DNA of 64,000 nt from Athripsodes cinereus (Eukaryota > Arthropoda > Insecta > Trichoptera > Leptoceridae), in the NCBI GenBank assembly GCA_947579605.1, contig OX388327.1, positions 10,527,122 through 10,591,121 on the forward strand, read 5' to 3'. Position 1 is the stretch's first letter. The number at the start of each line of letters is the position of its first letter. Below, piece by piece: positions 40,833 to 55,800 of the stretch. A program made the translations under genes and the position numbers. Under the pieces are notes generated by a model that worked only from the letters and a program-made list of their open reading frames with translations, did no database searches and had not been told where the DNA came from.

Positions 40833-43800
40833 ATGGCTACAAATTCCGATTTGCAACTAGACAAGATTTGTCGAGCTTGTTTACAAGTGAAAAAAGACAT
40901 GCGACCATTATTTAATGAACTTATAGCTGATATGTTAATGGCTTGCGCTTCTATTCAGGTAATTTCTCATAAATTTTTATGTGTAGATTTTCGTGTCTTA
41001 TTAGACCGCCATTATAGTGACATCTCTTTCATCTGAGATGAGACGCCTTCAAATGATACATTCAAATAAAAGCGACCAACCAACTTTCAAAATTATGGCG
41101 TACGTTATCATTTATGAAATTTTTAATTTTATATGAAACAATTCAAAAATTAGATGAACTAATTCGTTCAACTGTCTATATTTTTTGTTTTTCCATTTTC
41201 CAATAAAATTAACCTTTATTTATTTTCGAAATCGTTCCAAATATGAAATTGTTTTTTGTGAGTTGATTTTGGATTGCAGAATAGACAAAGATAGCTGTGT
41301 GTCTATTATTTTTTCTATCTGTTCGTCTTGATGTATAATTTGCTTATTATGATAATTCAAATAATATGCATGAAGAAAATGTCTTGTGTTTCATTTTGAA
41401 AGAAGTGGAATAATAATAATAAAGCTTTGTACTTTTTTGTGAAAACAAGAAATATTGCATCCTTTTAGATTAACAAAATATGCTCGAGTTAAGCTACACG
41501 TGAATACCGATGGATGTACTCTTGTACGTATTATCATTTGTCTTACTCATACTATTGAAAGTATGTTATTGTGAGAAAGAGACAACCACTGCATTGTCGT
41601 ATTTTGGGTGGCCTTTTTTTGGAATCTTTTGCCAGGAAGATTCAAATTTTCCCCCTATGTAATTTTTCAAAAGAATGAAGGAAAATTATTTTCGAACTGT
41701 CTTTTTATGGATAAATGTAAAATGTCAATTCTAATAAAAGGATAAGCACAAAAACATGTGGTTAGATGGAAGAAATCGCTATATAGTGATTATCTCGCCA
41801 GTGCACATCATCACATTTTTTTTAATGTAAACTGCTCTGTTGATTTTGTTATAATTATGTATGATGATGTATGTGCAAGTAGAATAAAATAAATAAATTA
41901 AAACGTCAGAAAAATATTATCTTTGATGTGATAAACCCGCACTTTTTATGCAGAGTAATTTAATTCTCTCAAGAAAATTACCTTAGCCAGGATTCTCAAA
42001 TACTATGATTTTAACTTTGATTAAGTCCTAAAAGTTGCTAATTTTGACCATTCAATAATTTTACAGCCTTTGTTTTTCTTAGACTCTACCAGTCAGATAT
42101 TCTTCCAAAACTTGTCTAGTTTTTGATCTTCGCAATGTGACCTCTCTTTTCTTAATTCTGATGATTGTAATGCAGGATTTAATGCCATTTACAATTTACC
42201 TACATCTATTGCAATCCTCTGTCATGTGTATAACTGTGTGGAATATATTCTGGGTGCATGGGTACATCCTTTACCTCATCATTTCATCTCACAAATTTTC
42301 AACCTGGAGTTATCCAATTTTCTCTGTAATAAGCATACATAATATTTTTTATAGGTATGCAGCGAAGATGGCCTGCCGTCACAGCTCTGTATCCAGTGTG
42401 TGCATCAGGTGTCTCGCTGTTATGCCTTCAAACAGCAGGTGGAGCGCTCAGATGTGAAACTCAGGGAATATGTACAACAGCAACCTCACAAGGTAACTCA
42501 AACATACAGTATTACCTTACATTGTTAGCCACATCCAATCTATCAACTGAGATTGAATTGTGGCAAAAGATTAAGTATAGAGTTGAGCAATTTCCATACA
42601 GGATTCAGTTGATAGAACTTGCTCTCGTGCTAGGTGGAAGAAACTAAATCTATCGTGCCAGTTCAAGATTTATACTCAAGTTGATAGATTTTGCTTATAT
42701 ATCACCTGGGATCAAAGAGTACTCTTAACCAACCTCATATTGATTTGAAAGCATTGAGACACAGTGTCATGTATTAGTTAAGAAAGTTCACATATTATTA
42801 TTTTAAAAATATCACCCTGCACTGAGACCATAACCTTTTGGCCAAGGCGATCTCATACGCATGGTATATATACTTGCCTAGTCATAATAGCTATTCAAAT
42901 TGATTGGACTAATGACCAACACACTCGCCTTACAAGGGAGGGGTTGCAGGTTTGATTTCCATAGGAGACAGAATGTTTCATACAAAATCCTTTCTTCCAT
43001 ACAACCTGGAATTTAAACTGTAAAAATAATAGATTTTTTTTATTATTTTAGGATGTTTCTAAAGATGAAGATATTGAAGGGATTGTATCCACAGTAGATA
43101 CAAGTGGCCACTTTGCTTATATTGACGATACAAACAATTCTTTAAACAGTAGCTCAGTTAGCAACTCATCTAACCTGAGCAGCGGAGGTAACAATATGAG
43201 TGGTGCTACTGTACATACCATAAGTAATGATGGAACTACCATGGAGACATATTACATCACTAGCACTACACAGAATCCAGACGGCAGTGCCTGTATACAG
43301 GTGCAAGGGGAAGCTATCAAAGTAGAAACTTCTAAAGGTAGTGATGAGTGTCAGGAGAATGACAACATAAATATGCATATGTCTGCGGGAAATGACAATG
43401 ATATGGATGAAGATGAGAGATATCTGGAGCTGGCAAGCTTCCAGGCATCCGCGTCTATAGCTCCTGGGAGGCACATATGCAACCTTTGTCACAAGGAGTT
43501 CAAGTTTGCCAAAATGCTCAGGACACATATGCGGTCACATTCCAATTGGATCAAGGTAATTGATTTTTTTCATGGATACAGTTTAAAATATCTTCTACAA
43601 TTTTGTTTTATCTACGTAATATCTTCAACCATTAAAAACTCGCATAGCCAAACAGATGATATCTTAGATGTCAGAGGACTCTGATTATCCACTCTTCCAA
43701 GAACAGAATATTTCAATTGAGAGACAATTAGCAAGAGAAATACTGAACCAATCTTCAATGATTACCTTGTGTGTGTTATTTTGTAAATATAATACATCAG

Positions 43801-46800
43801 TTCATCAATTTAATTTTAAATAATATTGTTGGTTTGAACAACAGGCAAACTGCAAGAAACCTCCAATGTGTACGGTATGCGGACGCTCATTCAAGGGACC
43901 AGGCATGCTGCGACTGCATATGAAAACCCACGAGGACAAACCTCTGAGACCCCCCACCTGCACCATCTGCCAGAGGCAATTCAAGACCAAGACCATCCTC
44001 TACAGGCACAGGCAGACTCATTTTGATGTGAGTAATTGTAATCATATACCAGACCATATAATTGTATCGTGTCAAAGCCGGGCATTAACTCATTGTCTGT
44101 TAGCTTTTCATTATTTAACTTTTTAACTTATTCTAAACATGGAAATCACTAAATTAGGTCTGTTACATTTAAATAATACTATACTATACCCTCACGCCGT
44201 GTCCCAGGTGGGGTAGGCAGAGAGAACGGAACGCCATGTCGCTCTATCCTTACATACTTCTTTCGCTTCCTCTACATTCATCCAGTTTCTCATACATGCA
44301 CGCCGATTCCTCTTACTTAACACGCGACCGTCCTTGAGAATTTGATCCACGTGGTTAAGCCACGTGGTTCTCGGACACCCGCGCTTCCTCACACCCTCTC
44401 TTTCAGCTAAATACACCCTCTTCGTCAATCTTAAACCATCCATTCGCTCCACATGACCAAACCATCTCAATTTATTTACACGCATTCTATCAACAACACT
44501 CCTCTTGCATCCACTCATTCTTCTAATATCCTCATTTCTTACTCTATCACGCAATGTTTTACCTACCATTCTTCTCAGTGATCGCATCTCCACTGCATTT
44601 ATTCCACTCTCGTCCTTCTTCAGCCATGTCCAAGTCTCGCTTGCATACATCAGTGTCGGTACGAGGATGGCGTTGTGCACCAGCATTTTAGCCATGTTCG
44701 AGACATTGCTATTGCTAACAATAGATCGAAGTGCACCGTTCACTCTCGCACCAGCCACTTTCCTTTTTTCAATGTCCCTTTCGTACCTACCATCCCTTAC
44801 AAACATACTTCCTAAATAAACATATTCGTCCACTTGCTCCAAACATTCATTTCCAACCTTTATTTCACACATTGTTCTTTCAATCTCTCTTTCAAACACC
44901 AGCACTTTCGTCTTTGTCACATTCATTTTCATCCCATTCATACTGCAACTTTCATATACAACTGACACAATCTTTTGTAAATCACTTTCACTCTCAGCCA
45001 TTAATACCAAATCATCTGCATACATCAACGCATTCACACGGTTTCCATTCAGTTCAATGCCAACATCCATCTCTTTCAAAGGACGCATACAGTAGTCGAA
45101 AAAAAGGTTGAACAGCCATGGAGACATGACACAACCTTGCTTCACTCCTTTGGTGAGGACAAACCACTCGGAGAAGGCGTTATTTACCCTCACGCAGGCG
45201 GAGCTCCCAACGTATAGCGAAGAAATTGCGTGGATCAACTGGCTGTTCACCCCGTACTCCGACAACACGCGCCACAATCTCTCCCGATCCACACGATCAT
45301 ATGCTTTCTCCAAATCCACGAACGCACAGAAAAGCTTCTGGTGTTTACCCAGAAGCTTCTCTACGACCATTCGTAGGGAGAAGATCTGATCAGTGCACCC
45401 TCTACCATTCAAAAAAGCTCCTTGTGCATCCCATATCTTACACTCTGTTGCCTTTCGTACTCTCTCAATCAGAATTCTTCCATACAGTTTTCCTATTGAA
45501 CTCAGCTGAACTTAAATAATCAATCATTTTGTTAACAGATTAACAAATAAGGAAATCAAATTATGCCCAGCTTTACATTCTATTACATAAATTAATAAAT
45601 CTGTGTGACTAGAATGTTGCTCATTCTCTTTTCTTTTAAAAGGCTAAAAGAAGGACAAATGATTATAATAAACTCTTTGTCATTGTAATAAAAACTAGAT
45701 ATGTATGCTTATTGGCTGGAGGCAATCTCTTCCAGCAAACTTGTATAATATAAGGGTGGCATTGTTTTACAATAACAGAGAATTAAAAATGAATTGAATT
45801 TTTTTTTCAAGGTATATGTATAAATTATAAAAAATGAAATTACTTTTGTGCATAACATCCATCCACATTTATCCATTGTTTTTATGTTTTGTTTTTATGA
45901 AGGATATTTTGGGTAGAAACTTGAATTATTTATGAAACGCCTTTGAGTTTTTATTTTGCCTATATAAGATGTGAAAGAGATGGGTAATGGCTTTGAACAA
46001 AGGTGATGCTCTAGGTATTTAAAATTTACAGTGTTTCCCGAATGTTTGTGTATTTCTAGTGTTTCCAAAGCAATTAATTTTTTCAGATGTAAACGCGCGA
46101 ACCCTCAAACAATCAATATATGTGATATTCAAATAAGAGTTCACGTACGAGAGAGTTTGTTATCGATTCTTACATAATAATTAGGTTATGTTATTTTGTG
46201 TTTTGCAGCAAAAAACTCACCCATGTACCATATGCGAGAAGAGCTTCATTAGTAACTACGCGTTGCAGGCTCATCTGGCCCGTCACAGAGGGGAGAAGAC
46301 ACACGCGTGCAATACGTGTGGAAAGACATTCTACAACACTACAGACCTTAAGGTAAAAACTATCGTATTTATATATTTTATTCATTTGTTAGAAAAGTAC
46401 TTATGTTATCTGCAAGAGTTTATTACATATTTGACAATTTGATATTTATTTCCTGAACCGAGCCGTGGTGAAATACACTTTTAGTAGATAAATAAATAGA
46501 GTTGTGTTAAGCACTTGAAGGATACTGTACAATTTGATAATAAGAGTCTTAGTTTAATCATTTAGGTATTCCCATTAAGTTATTTACATTATTAATGTTA
46601 TGTGATGTTTTAGCTACACAAGTTATTTTCATTATTAATGTTATGTGATGTTTTAGCTACACAAGTTATTTACATTATTAATGTTATGTGATGTTTTAGC
46701 TACACAAGTTATTTACATTATTAATGTTATGTGATGTTTTTTTTCCAGGTTCACATCCGTCTTCACACTGGTGAGAAGCCCCTGACTTGTTTAGATTGTG

Positions 46801-49800
46801 GTAAGACATTCAGAAGGCACTCCACCCTGTGCCAACACATTAAGAAGCACCGCGGCATCAGAGATCACATCTGTCAGGTCTGCAAAAAGGGCTTTTTTGA
46901 GATGTCCAAGTTAACGGCTCATATGAGAGTTCATACAGGTACATAAATATTTATTTATTTATTTATTTTATTCTTCACTGTACATTGTTTACAATAATAC
47001 AAATTAAAACATTTATCATAGAAAATATCAGTTATACAATTCAATGTACAGAGGGCGAGTTTATCGTTAAAATGCGATGTCTTCCAACTAATATTTCTCT
47101 TTATGATTTCAAGTTCCAAATAAATAGTCTAGTCGGATGATAATTATATTGTTGTTGCAGGTGAGAAGCCTTTCCATTGTCAGTTCTGTTCCCGTAGCTT
47201 CGCCCAACAGTCAGCCCTTATTTACCATCGCAGGACACACACGGGAGAGAAGCCGTATCCTTGTAAGATATGTGGAACACGCTTCACCACCTCCTCAGCA
47301 AGGAACAATCATGTACTCACACATACGGGAGTTAAAAAGTAATCATTCTTTCTTTAAATGTTTAACACTTAACTGTAATATTTTATATATTTAGTATTTA
47401 TTTTTTAAAACTTCATAATACTTGCTTCATACAGCTAATAAACAAAACAATTACGCCTTAAACCAAATTATTATAAAAACATTTGCACATTTCATACAAC
47501 ACTGTTAGTAGTGGTTTCTATACTTTAAGGCACCTCAAGAACATAAGGAAAAATATATCAACCGACGGACCTAAAACCATAATTAACTCATTCGTCGTAT
47601 CACGATTGGATTACTGCAATGGCATCCTCGCAAATCTGCCACAATATCAACTCCAGAGGATTCAGTCCGTTTTTAATGCGGCTGCACGTTTCATTTATCA
47701 ACTGAATGGCTCTTCACACATATCTTCCACCCTTCAATCTCTTCACTGGCTCAGATGTCCGGAGAGAGTCAAATTTAAAGTGTGTTTGACAGTATTTAAG
47801 GCACTTCATGCTATGGCCCCAGAATATATCATGGAACTCTGCGGTAGACAGGCGTTAAGTCATAGACAGACAACACTGAGGTCTTGTCAAGATATTACAA
47901 CTAAATTGGAGGTGACCAGTACTGTATCGAAACCAGTGTACGTGGAGCGTGCTTTTGCAATATCTGCACCTGTAGTCTGGAACAGGCTTCCACAAATGAT
48001 CAGAGAAACGCAGGACATATCTCGTTTCAAGAACCAACTGAAGACTTATCTATTCAAGAAATCTCACGAAATAATCCAGACACAACCTTAGTTAGCAAAG
48101 AGCGCCCTTGATGTGGATTTTTTTTCACAAAACGGCGCTTTACAAATCATCCAAATAATAATAATAAATAACACATAAAACTCTATATCTATCATAAAAT
48201 CAATTGATAAAATACACAACAAAAGCAAAAAAATTAATAATTAATTCACAAAAAATAATAAAAGTCTTGACAAATTTAACATATATACAACGTTCATGGA
48301 TAAAACAATGTTTAGTAAAGTTGAAGCATGTCAGACAAAATAATAAATCATAGACAATGTAAATAATATAGGTGTTTACACCTATTTAATACGGTTCAAG
48401 CATATTTGTCGGCAAATAATTGTGACGTGTATAAAAGTAGGCAATTTTTTTGTAATAAAAAGAGAAAATATAGTTTGATACATAAGTAAAATTGATAACG
48501 ATATTCATGGGATGAATCAAATACATAGTGTTTATATTCATACATGTATAAAATATAAATGGAAAGGATTTAGAATTAGTTAACACTGTACAAATGTATT
48601 TTTGTAGGTTCTCATGTAGTGTTTGCAACAAGGGATGCAGCAACAGGACAGAGCTGCGCATCCACATGACCAAACACACAGGAGAGAAGCTGTTCCCTTG
48701 TTCAGAGTGCAACCAAAGGTTCTCAACAGCCTCCTACCTGTCCGTACACAAGAGACATCACACGGGAGAGAAGAAGTTTGTCTGCCCAACATGCAATAAA
48801 GGTACACCTATATTTGGTTGTTTTAGACAACTATATTAACAATTTTAACACATTCATTGCTGAGAACACGCCAGGCGCGTACAAGGAAATCTCGTGAAGT
48901 GCTGCGTACGCGCCTCGCGTGGATATTTTAAAAAAGCATTTTATAATGAAATAAATTGCCAGTTTTATATCTACGCACAATATAATTACGTTAGCATATA
49001 GGCTGTGTCAAGTATTCCTTTGCTAACCATCTAGTGTGGTTAGTACAGGTCATAGTTCGTGGTCGTATAATATAAAGGTGCATACACACAGCGGTACTCG
49101 TAGAGTGGTAGTGATTTTTGCTGCACAACCGTATTTACTTCCGCGAATTTACGAAAGTGAATTTTTGTGACATTTATTTCTATATAAATTTATTTTATTT
49201 TGATTTTAGTGTGCGATTTTTTACTTGACTCTTATGTAGTGAAGTGTTGTTTATCCATATCGATGTATTCCCTGACGCCATATCCCAAATGGGGTAGGCA
49301 AAGAGAACGGAACGCCATATAGATCTGTCCTTATGTACTTCTTTAGATTCTTCTACAGTCATACAATTTCTCATTCCGATTTCTCTTACTCAAAACACGG
49401 TCGTCCTTGAGAATTTGATCTACACAATCAAGCCATTAGGTTCTCGGACGCCCGCGCTTCCTCACACCCTTCCTTTCAGATAAGTATATCCTCTTTGTCA
49501 TTCTTTCCTCTTCCATTCGCTCTACATAAGCAAACCAAACTATACCACATTTATCCATAAATTTAATTTTGTACTTTCGTGACTTTATCCAAAAAAAATT
49601 GTTTGGTCTCCTTGTTCGAAAAAAGCCAGAATAGAAAACAGTAGTGATGGTGAGTTTACGAGCGACAACAGTGACTATGAGATGTACGGAGTCTGAATCC
49701 GAATCCAATGTTATGATAAAATTAATTTTATTATATTATAACTATGCCATCTTCTCAGTGTCTCAGAAGGATTTTGGATGTCAAATGGTATGAACATGTC

Positions 49801-52800
49801 ACAAATGATGCTGTGCGCCGGCGCATCCGGCAGAGATCTGTAATCTCCGTGATATATGAGAGACGATGGTCCTGGCTGGGACATGTTCTAAGAATGGCCA
49901 ATGATAGTTGGCCAAAAAGAGCACTGTTTGTCCGTCCGCAAGGATTCCGTTAGCCTGGGCGTTCGTCTTTCACAATACACCATTCCTATGACAACGACAT
50001 CAGAGCGCAAGGAATGTCGTGGAAAGAGGTGACGCAATTAGCACAGAGACGCTCTGAATGGAGAAGGCTGGTTTCTGCCATGTGCTCCCGAGAGGAGCGT
50101 TGAGGGCGATGAATGAATGAAATGCCATCTTTATTTAGGGATAACATATCTACAATGTCGCCGTCATTGTCCCCTGCATCTGTCTCTATCGCAGGTAGTG
50201 AATGTAGACAATGGTCAGATTCTCCGAAATCTTCAAATACCTACTATACCATTCACAGGAAATCCAGGTAATAAAATCAATATAGAAACAAAAGTACCTA
50301 TAGATTATTTCAATGTTATTGCCAATGAGGAGTTTTATGACTTATTTGTAAAAGAAACAAATACTTACGCTGTTGTAGTATGTATCAGAGGGAGAAAAAA
50401 GTAGAATTACTTACTCGTTGGAGAGACATGACAATTGAAGAATTTAAAATCTTTTTAGGTCTATTGTTCCATTTTATATTGGCACGAAGAGGACAGTTTG
50501 CATGTTTCTTACATGCGGCTGATCTGCTGGCTGCCCCACTTGTGGGATATGCCGTGATGGTATAGTAGTATAGTAGTAGTTCCATATAGGTAAAATAATA
50601 ACCAACAGGATTACTGGAATAAGTACATATAAGCTTTTTATTTGACGGCTCTTTCACAGTATATTATGTAATTTTTATCATTAGTTTCATTTTTTTTTAG
50701 ATTTCTTTGTCATATGTATATAAAACAAAACAACAAATATAGAGTAGATGTGAAAAAGATTTTATATTTTTGCTATTCTGTTCCTTCACAGCATATTAAT
50801 GGGGTAGCCAGCAGGCTAACTGTGTCTAATGAACATGCAGATTGTTCCCTCCACGCCAATAAAAATAAGTCATTCAGGACGGGCGGCATGCCTAATCGCT
50901 GAATTGTAGATTTCAATTGTGATATACGCGAGGTTTGCTAACACCTGACCCCCTAGACAAACACGCACTTGGCGATCGACTAGAATTTTCGACAGTAAGC
51001 GCAACAATAGCGCATAATTTCACGGTACATGTAAGTAGATTTTCGAAAAGTTCGCCAGTAGTCGATTGCTAAGTACGGTTTGTCTACGGCCCCTAAACCC
51101 TTATTTGTTCTGAAAATACGTTATTTTTTTTTTATTGGAAATTAAATAAACCTTTGCGATAAACTCGCTCTCTATAAATTGATTCTATTTGATGTTGTTT
51201 TATTTATATATAATGGTAGATATTTATCGTCAATGTAAGTAAACAATAAGTAAATAAATATATGATAGTTCAAGTTCAACCGGCAAACTCCCCTTTCACG
51301 ACACAAGCTTTTAGCTTACTGTGAAAGGTGTGAAGATGCCTTTACTACGGCTCGCATACAAAATACACATGTTATTTATTTCGCGGTCAACAGATACTGG
51401 AACATTGTGAGTAATTTTTATACATACGCGTAGGCAGATAAACCTTACGACAACAATTTCCAATAGTTTTTTAGAGAAATAAATCATTATTTTTCGTTTT
51501 ATTTTAGATATAAATAAGACATTATTTTCAGCATATCACCAGATTTCATGAAAATACTTCGCAATGAATGTGTTAATGTAACAAAATTTTCATTGAAAAA
51601 TGGTGTTTGTCCCACTGAAATCATAGCAACAATATTTTTTAGTATATAACAATTAACATAGCTATCAAAAACAATCAAATATGAAATATAATAATTGTTA
51701 TAAAGTGAATACCTTGAATATAAATCAAAGGCACACCTTTACTTTAGTTTTATTTCTATTTTTTTAGCGATAATATAGTTTTATATTGAACATCCTCAAG
51801 TTTACGTTAAGAAAAAAATTTGGGACCTAAGTTGTGAATTATTGATGTGTGTTTATATATTATTTATGCATATGGCAAATCTGAGGTTTTTTGTTAATAA
51901 TCCCCAAAAAACTCTCCCATATACTCAAATTAAGCTACATGATTTTGTAAGTATTTTTAGTTCTCAATCATCCAATTAATCCATATCACAGCACATATGG
52001 AGTAGGTACTGGTATTTAGAAGTTTGTCAGGTAGAACATCATCCAGTATCTGGCTGATGTTCTACCATGTAGGCCACCAACCAACTACAAATAATTTTCA
52101 TATTTCCCTCTTATAAAACCTTGTAATTTTTATAGGTTATGTGGAATCAGGGTCTTTCAAGAAACACCTTCGATCCCATACAAAGGAGGAAGTAGAAGCC
52201 GCCCAGCAACAGAATGAGGCGGCAAATAATGATGAGTCAGGCCAACAGCAACACAATGACAGCAGCTCTCCAGTGCAGCAGCAAGTGCAAACCAAGACCT
52301 TCTCATGTACACTGTGCCCTAAAACATATACACAAGGACAGAATCTCAAGAAACATATGATGACACACGGGATGCTCAACACTGTAAGGTTTATAACTAA
52401 ATTATTGTCATAATTTTTTAGCAAATACAATCAGACAACTTAATTAGAGAACCATGTTTACACAGTAAATATATATATATGGACAATCTATAAAGTCCCG
52501 TTTACTCATAACATGACCTTGGGTGCCATATTGTGCCTCTATCGCCCAAAGTTCCCAGCAAAAAGGTGTGTCTAGCTTCCTTCTGAACAATGCAACTTTA
52601 TGCAAAATTTAATCAAATTAGTAATCATTGGGAGATTGGCCCCATTTGTACTACTTCCAATTACATTTATTCATATTGCATTGTGTAAATATAGTTTTCC
52701 AGTTTAGATGTCTAATTGTTTTTTTTCCTTTTATCAAAAGGTGGGAATTATATTCAAAAAACAATATCAGCTAAATGCGTCTTCTATCATAAGCTCGCAC

Positions 52801-55800
52801 TTGTTAAGCCACAAATTGTTTCCTTAATTTCATTTACATTGGTGTCAGTAAAAGTACAAAAATTTCTTCCCGGTGTATCATCCTGGATAGAGTAATTAGG
52901 ATCAATTTTTCTTGCCAAATTAACTCCCACATTACAAAAGTAATTATTCAAAAAGCATGCACATTTTTCGGGTTCTTTATCGCAATGCTGTTATTTTTTG
53001 TTTTTTTATCTAAGATATTGTTTATCGTATTCCATACCTTTTTACTGTCATTTCCGGCACTTTGCATCTTTTCTGTGAAATATTTATTTTTAGTTTGTCT
53101 TATTAGGGAAACCAATTTATTTTTATATTTTATATAATGAGAGTGAAGTGTTTCAGAATCTCTATTTTTTACTAATTTATATAATTTATATTTATTTCTA
53201 ATTGAGTTTAATATACCGGATGTAATCCATGGCTTGAGTTTTTTAGATTTGGCACTGGTTTTTCTTTCCTGTTCTAGAGAGTTATTAATATGCTTGAGCA
53301 AAGTATTCTGAAAGTTTAAAGTACTTTCATCTACGTCATTACACTGTAGTACTGTTAACCATGTCTCATTTTTTAATTTGTTATTTAGAGTAAAAGGATT
53401 TAACACGGTTCTAGGTATGTGGTTAGTATTATGCTGACACTGATTTTTATCTTTATTTTCAATCTCAACAAGCAACAAAGTAGAGTAGTGATCCGTTATG
53501 TCAGTCTGCCAAACGATTGATTTTATTTTATCAGTCTCATTAAGGTTTGTCCAAATATGATCAAGACATGATGGGGTCTGTCCTCTGAAACTGTGAGTCG
53601 GTTGATTTATACATGATTTATAATTATTTGAAACCATCATATTCATATAATTATCATTTTCTATAGTTTTGCTTCTATTATTAAGAATGTTAATATTTAT
53701 ATCACCCAATACAAAGGTGTGAATATTTCTTTGTGCGGATAAAACATCGCTTAGTTCTTGAGTAAAATTGCTTCGCTCGATCCGTGTGTGCGGTACTTAC
53801 TTTACTTTTCGTATGGCTCGGTGTTGATGAATCTTAACCCATGTGGGCTGCGTCGTGTCCTCTACAGTCTTGGCTCTAGTGTCGAGAGCCAGCTCACCGC
53901 CTCCGGTCCCGCTTCGTGGATGTCCCGCAGATCCCCGCTAAATTTTTTGAGATGGCAGTCTTGCACTATGTGTCTCACACTCTGCACATCTCCACATTCA
54001 CAATTAGGGGAATCTCTTTTTCCCCACCTCCAGAGCAAGTAGTTACAGCATCCATGTTCTGTCCTCACTCTATTTTGCTGTACCCAAACCCTTCTCGGCA
54101 GATCAAAACCAGGTACTTGGATTGTGGGGTCCACTACCAGGCGCCTATTTGTAATGTCCCCTGTGGTCCATCTTTCCTTCCATTGTTTTTTAATGTCAAG
54201 TTCCCCAGAATTGACGGTCCATATAGGTTTTCGAGATTTGAGCCTTTTATGAGGTGGGTGAAATATGTCTTCGTAGGCTGGTAGTTGACTTTTTTCCCTG
54301 ATTTTATTCATTTCTCGTAATGTGGCATGGGACCTGCGTAGGTCAGGCGGTGCGATATTAGACAACACCGGTAACCATTGAGATGGAGTTGACCTTATGG
54401 TGCCTGTTATGGTCCGCATTGTCTTGTTTAACTCGACGTCGACCTTACCGCAGTGAGCACTTCTTTCCCATACTGGGCAACAGTATTCTGCCGAGCTGTA
54501 CACCAGGGCCATTGCTGATGTTCGCAGTGTCGTTGCCCTGCTGCCCCATGAGGTTCCTGCCAGTTTATTAATAATGTTATTTCTGGCCTTCAGCTTATTT
54601 TTAACCCCTTCGAGATGCGCTTTGTATGACAAGGTTCTGTCGATCTTCACTCCGAGGTATCTTGGGTTTTTCTCATTTGGAATCTTCTCGCCGCACATAT
54701 ACAGATTGAGCTCCCTTTCCGACTCTCTATTATTCAAGTGCAATGCCAGCGCTGCGGTCTTTTTTGGATTTGGCTGCAGATGGCAACTCTCTAAGTATTT
54801 CTGGAAATTCTCTAAGTCTGCGTTCAAAGTCAATTCCAGTTCCTCAAAGGTCTTCGCTTGAGCCACCAGCGCCACATCATCTGCATATATAAATTTTCTT
54901 GACATTGTGTGTGGTACATCTGCTGTGTATAGATTGAACAAAATGGGTGACAGAACTGATCCTTGTGGGAGGCCATTTTGTATTAACTTTGTGTCACTTA
55001 CGGTCCCATCCAGGTATACCTTGATTCTCCTATTTGATAGCATATTTTCTAGTAGTTTGATAGTTTTTCTACATTTGAGTATTTTAGTTATTTTGAGAAT
55101 CAAACCCCTTCTCCAAACCGTGTCATATGCTGCCGTAAGATCCAAAAGAACCAGGCCAGATTTTTCACCTCTTTGAAAGCCATTTTCCACATGTGTTGTA
55201 AGTGAAATCACCTGCTCGCAAGTACTGCGTCCTTCTCGGAATCCCGCTTGCTCTACCGGTAAGAATTTTTCTATTTCCGGGGTGTACCTGGTAGCCAATA
55301 TTCTTTCAAAAAGCTTGTATACAACCGACAAAAGTGAAATTGGTCTATAACTCTTCGGGTCTTCAGCTGGTTTACCTGGTTTCAGGATAGCGATAACTTT
55401 GGCATCCTTCCAAGTTTTTGGTATTTTTCCTGTATCTATAACCAGTGAGAAGAATCTAGCAATCCATTCCAATGCTCTGTCACCCAAGTGGATCAGAAAA
55501 TCTGGAAGGATATTATCACTTCCCGCCGCCTTGCCTTTTTTCATGAGTTTGATTCCTGACTTTACCTCATCGATGGTCACTTCATTCGCCCACGGGGTAT
55601 GCGAAGGGCACTTCATGATTTCATCTTTTATCTGGTTGCGTGTAGAGAGTTTATGTTTTGTGTTAGGCTTGATGTTACTTGTTTTGAATATGTTCTTCGC
55701 CACTTGATTCACATTAACAGCTCTCTCTCTCTTAGTTTGTGGTGCTGACCCCAGTTTGCGAAGCACAGTCCAGCTCTTTCGGCTAGAATGAGTGAAATCC

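Larger units (their letters stand above)
48849..51572 (+). mobile_element. piggyBac-like transposon relic with nested insertions, gene 5 intron 8
   Basis: Ends are the 12-bp inverted repeat CACATTCATTGC / GCAATGAATGTG, each bordered by TTAA (48845-48848 and 51573-51576), the piggyBac target. Inside, on the plus strand, are an acidic N-terminal piece (near 49638-49693, SDGEFTSDNSDYEMYG) and a piggyBac transposase segment (50225-50475, PFTGNPGNK, YFNVIANEEFYDLFV, KETNTYA, then WRDMTIEEFKIFLGLLFH after a frameshift near 50385). Later insertions break it: LINE fragments at 49266-49550 and 49741-50119, Rep-A at 50476 and 50790, and a SINE piece at 51279. Confidence 0.85.

Noticed and set aside
44505..45519. 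Plus-strand open frames of about 90-126 codons
   Set aside because: They are antisense shadows of the LINE reverse-transcriptase frame.
47483..48091. Host gene of 202 codons
   Set aside because: Sequence motifs are those of CR1/L2-type LINE C-termini, and it is followed by a LINE 3' UTR with a microsatellite tail.
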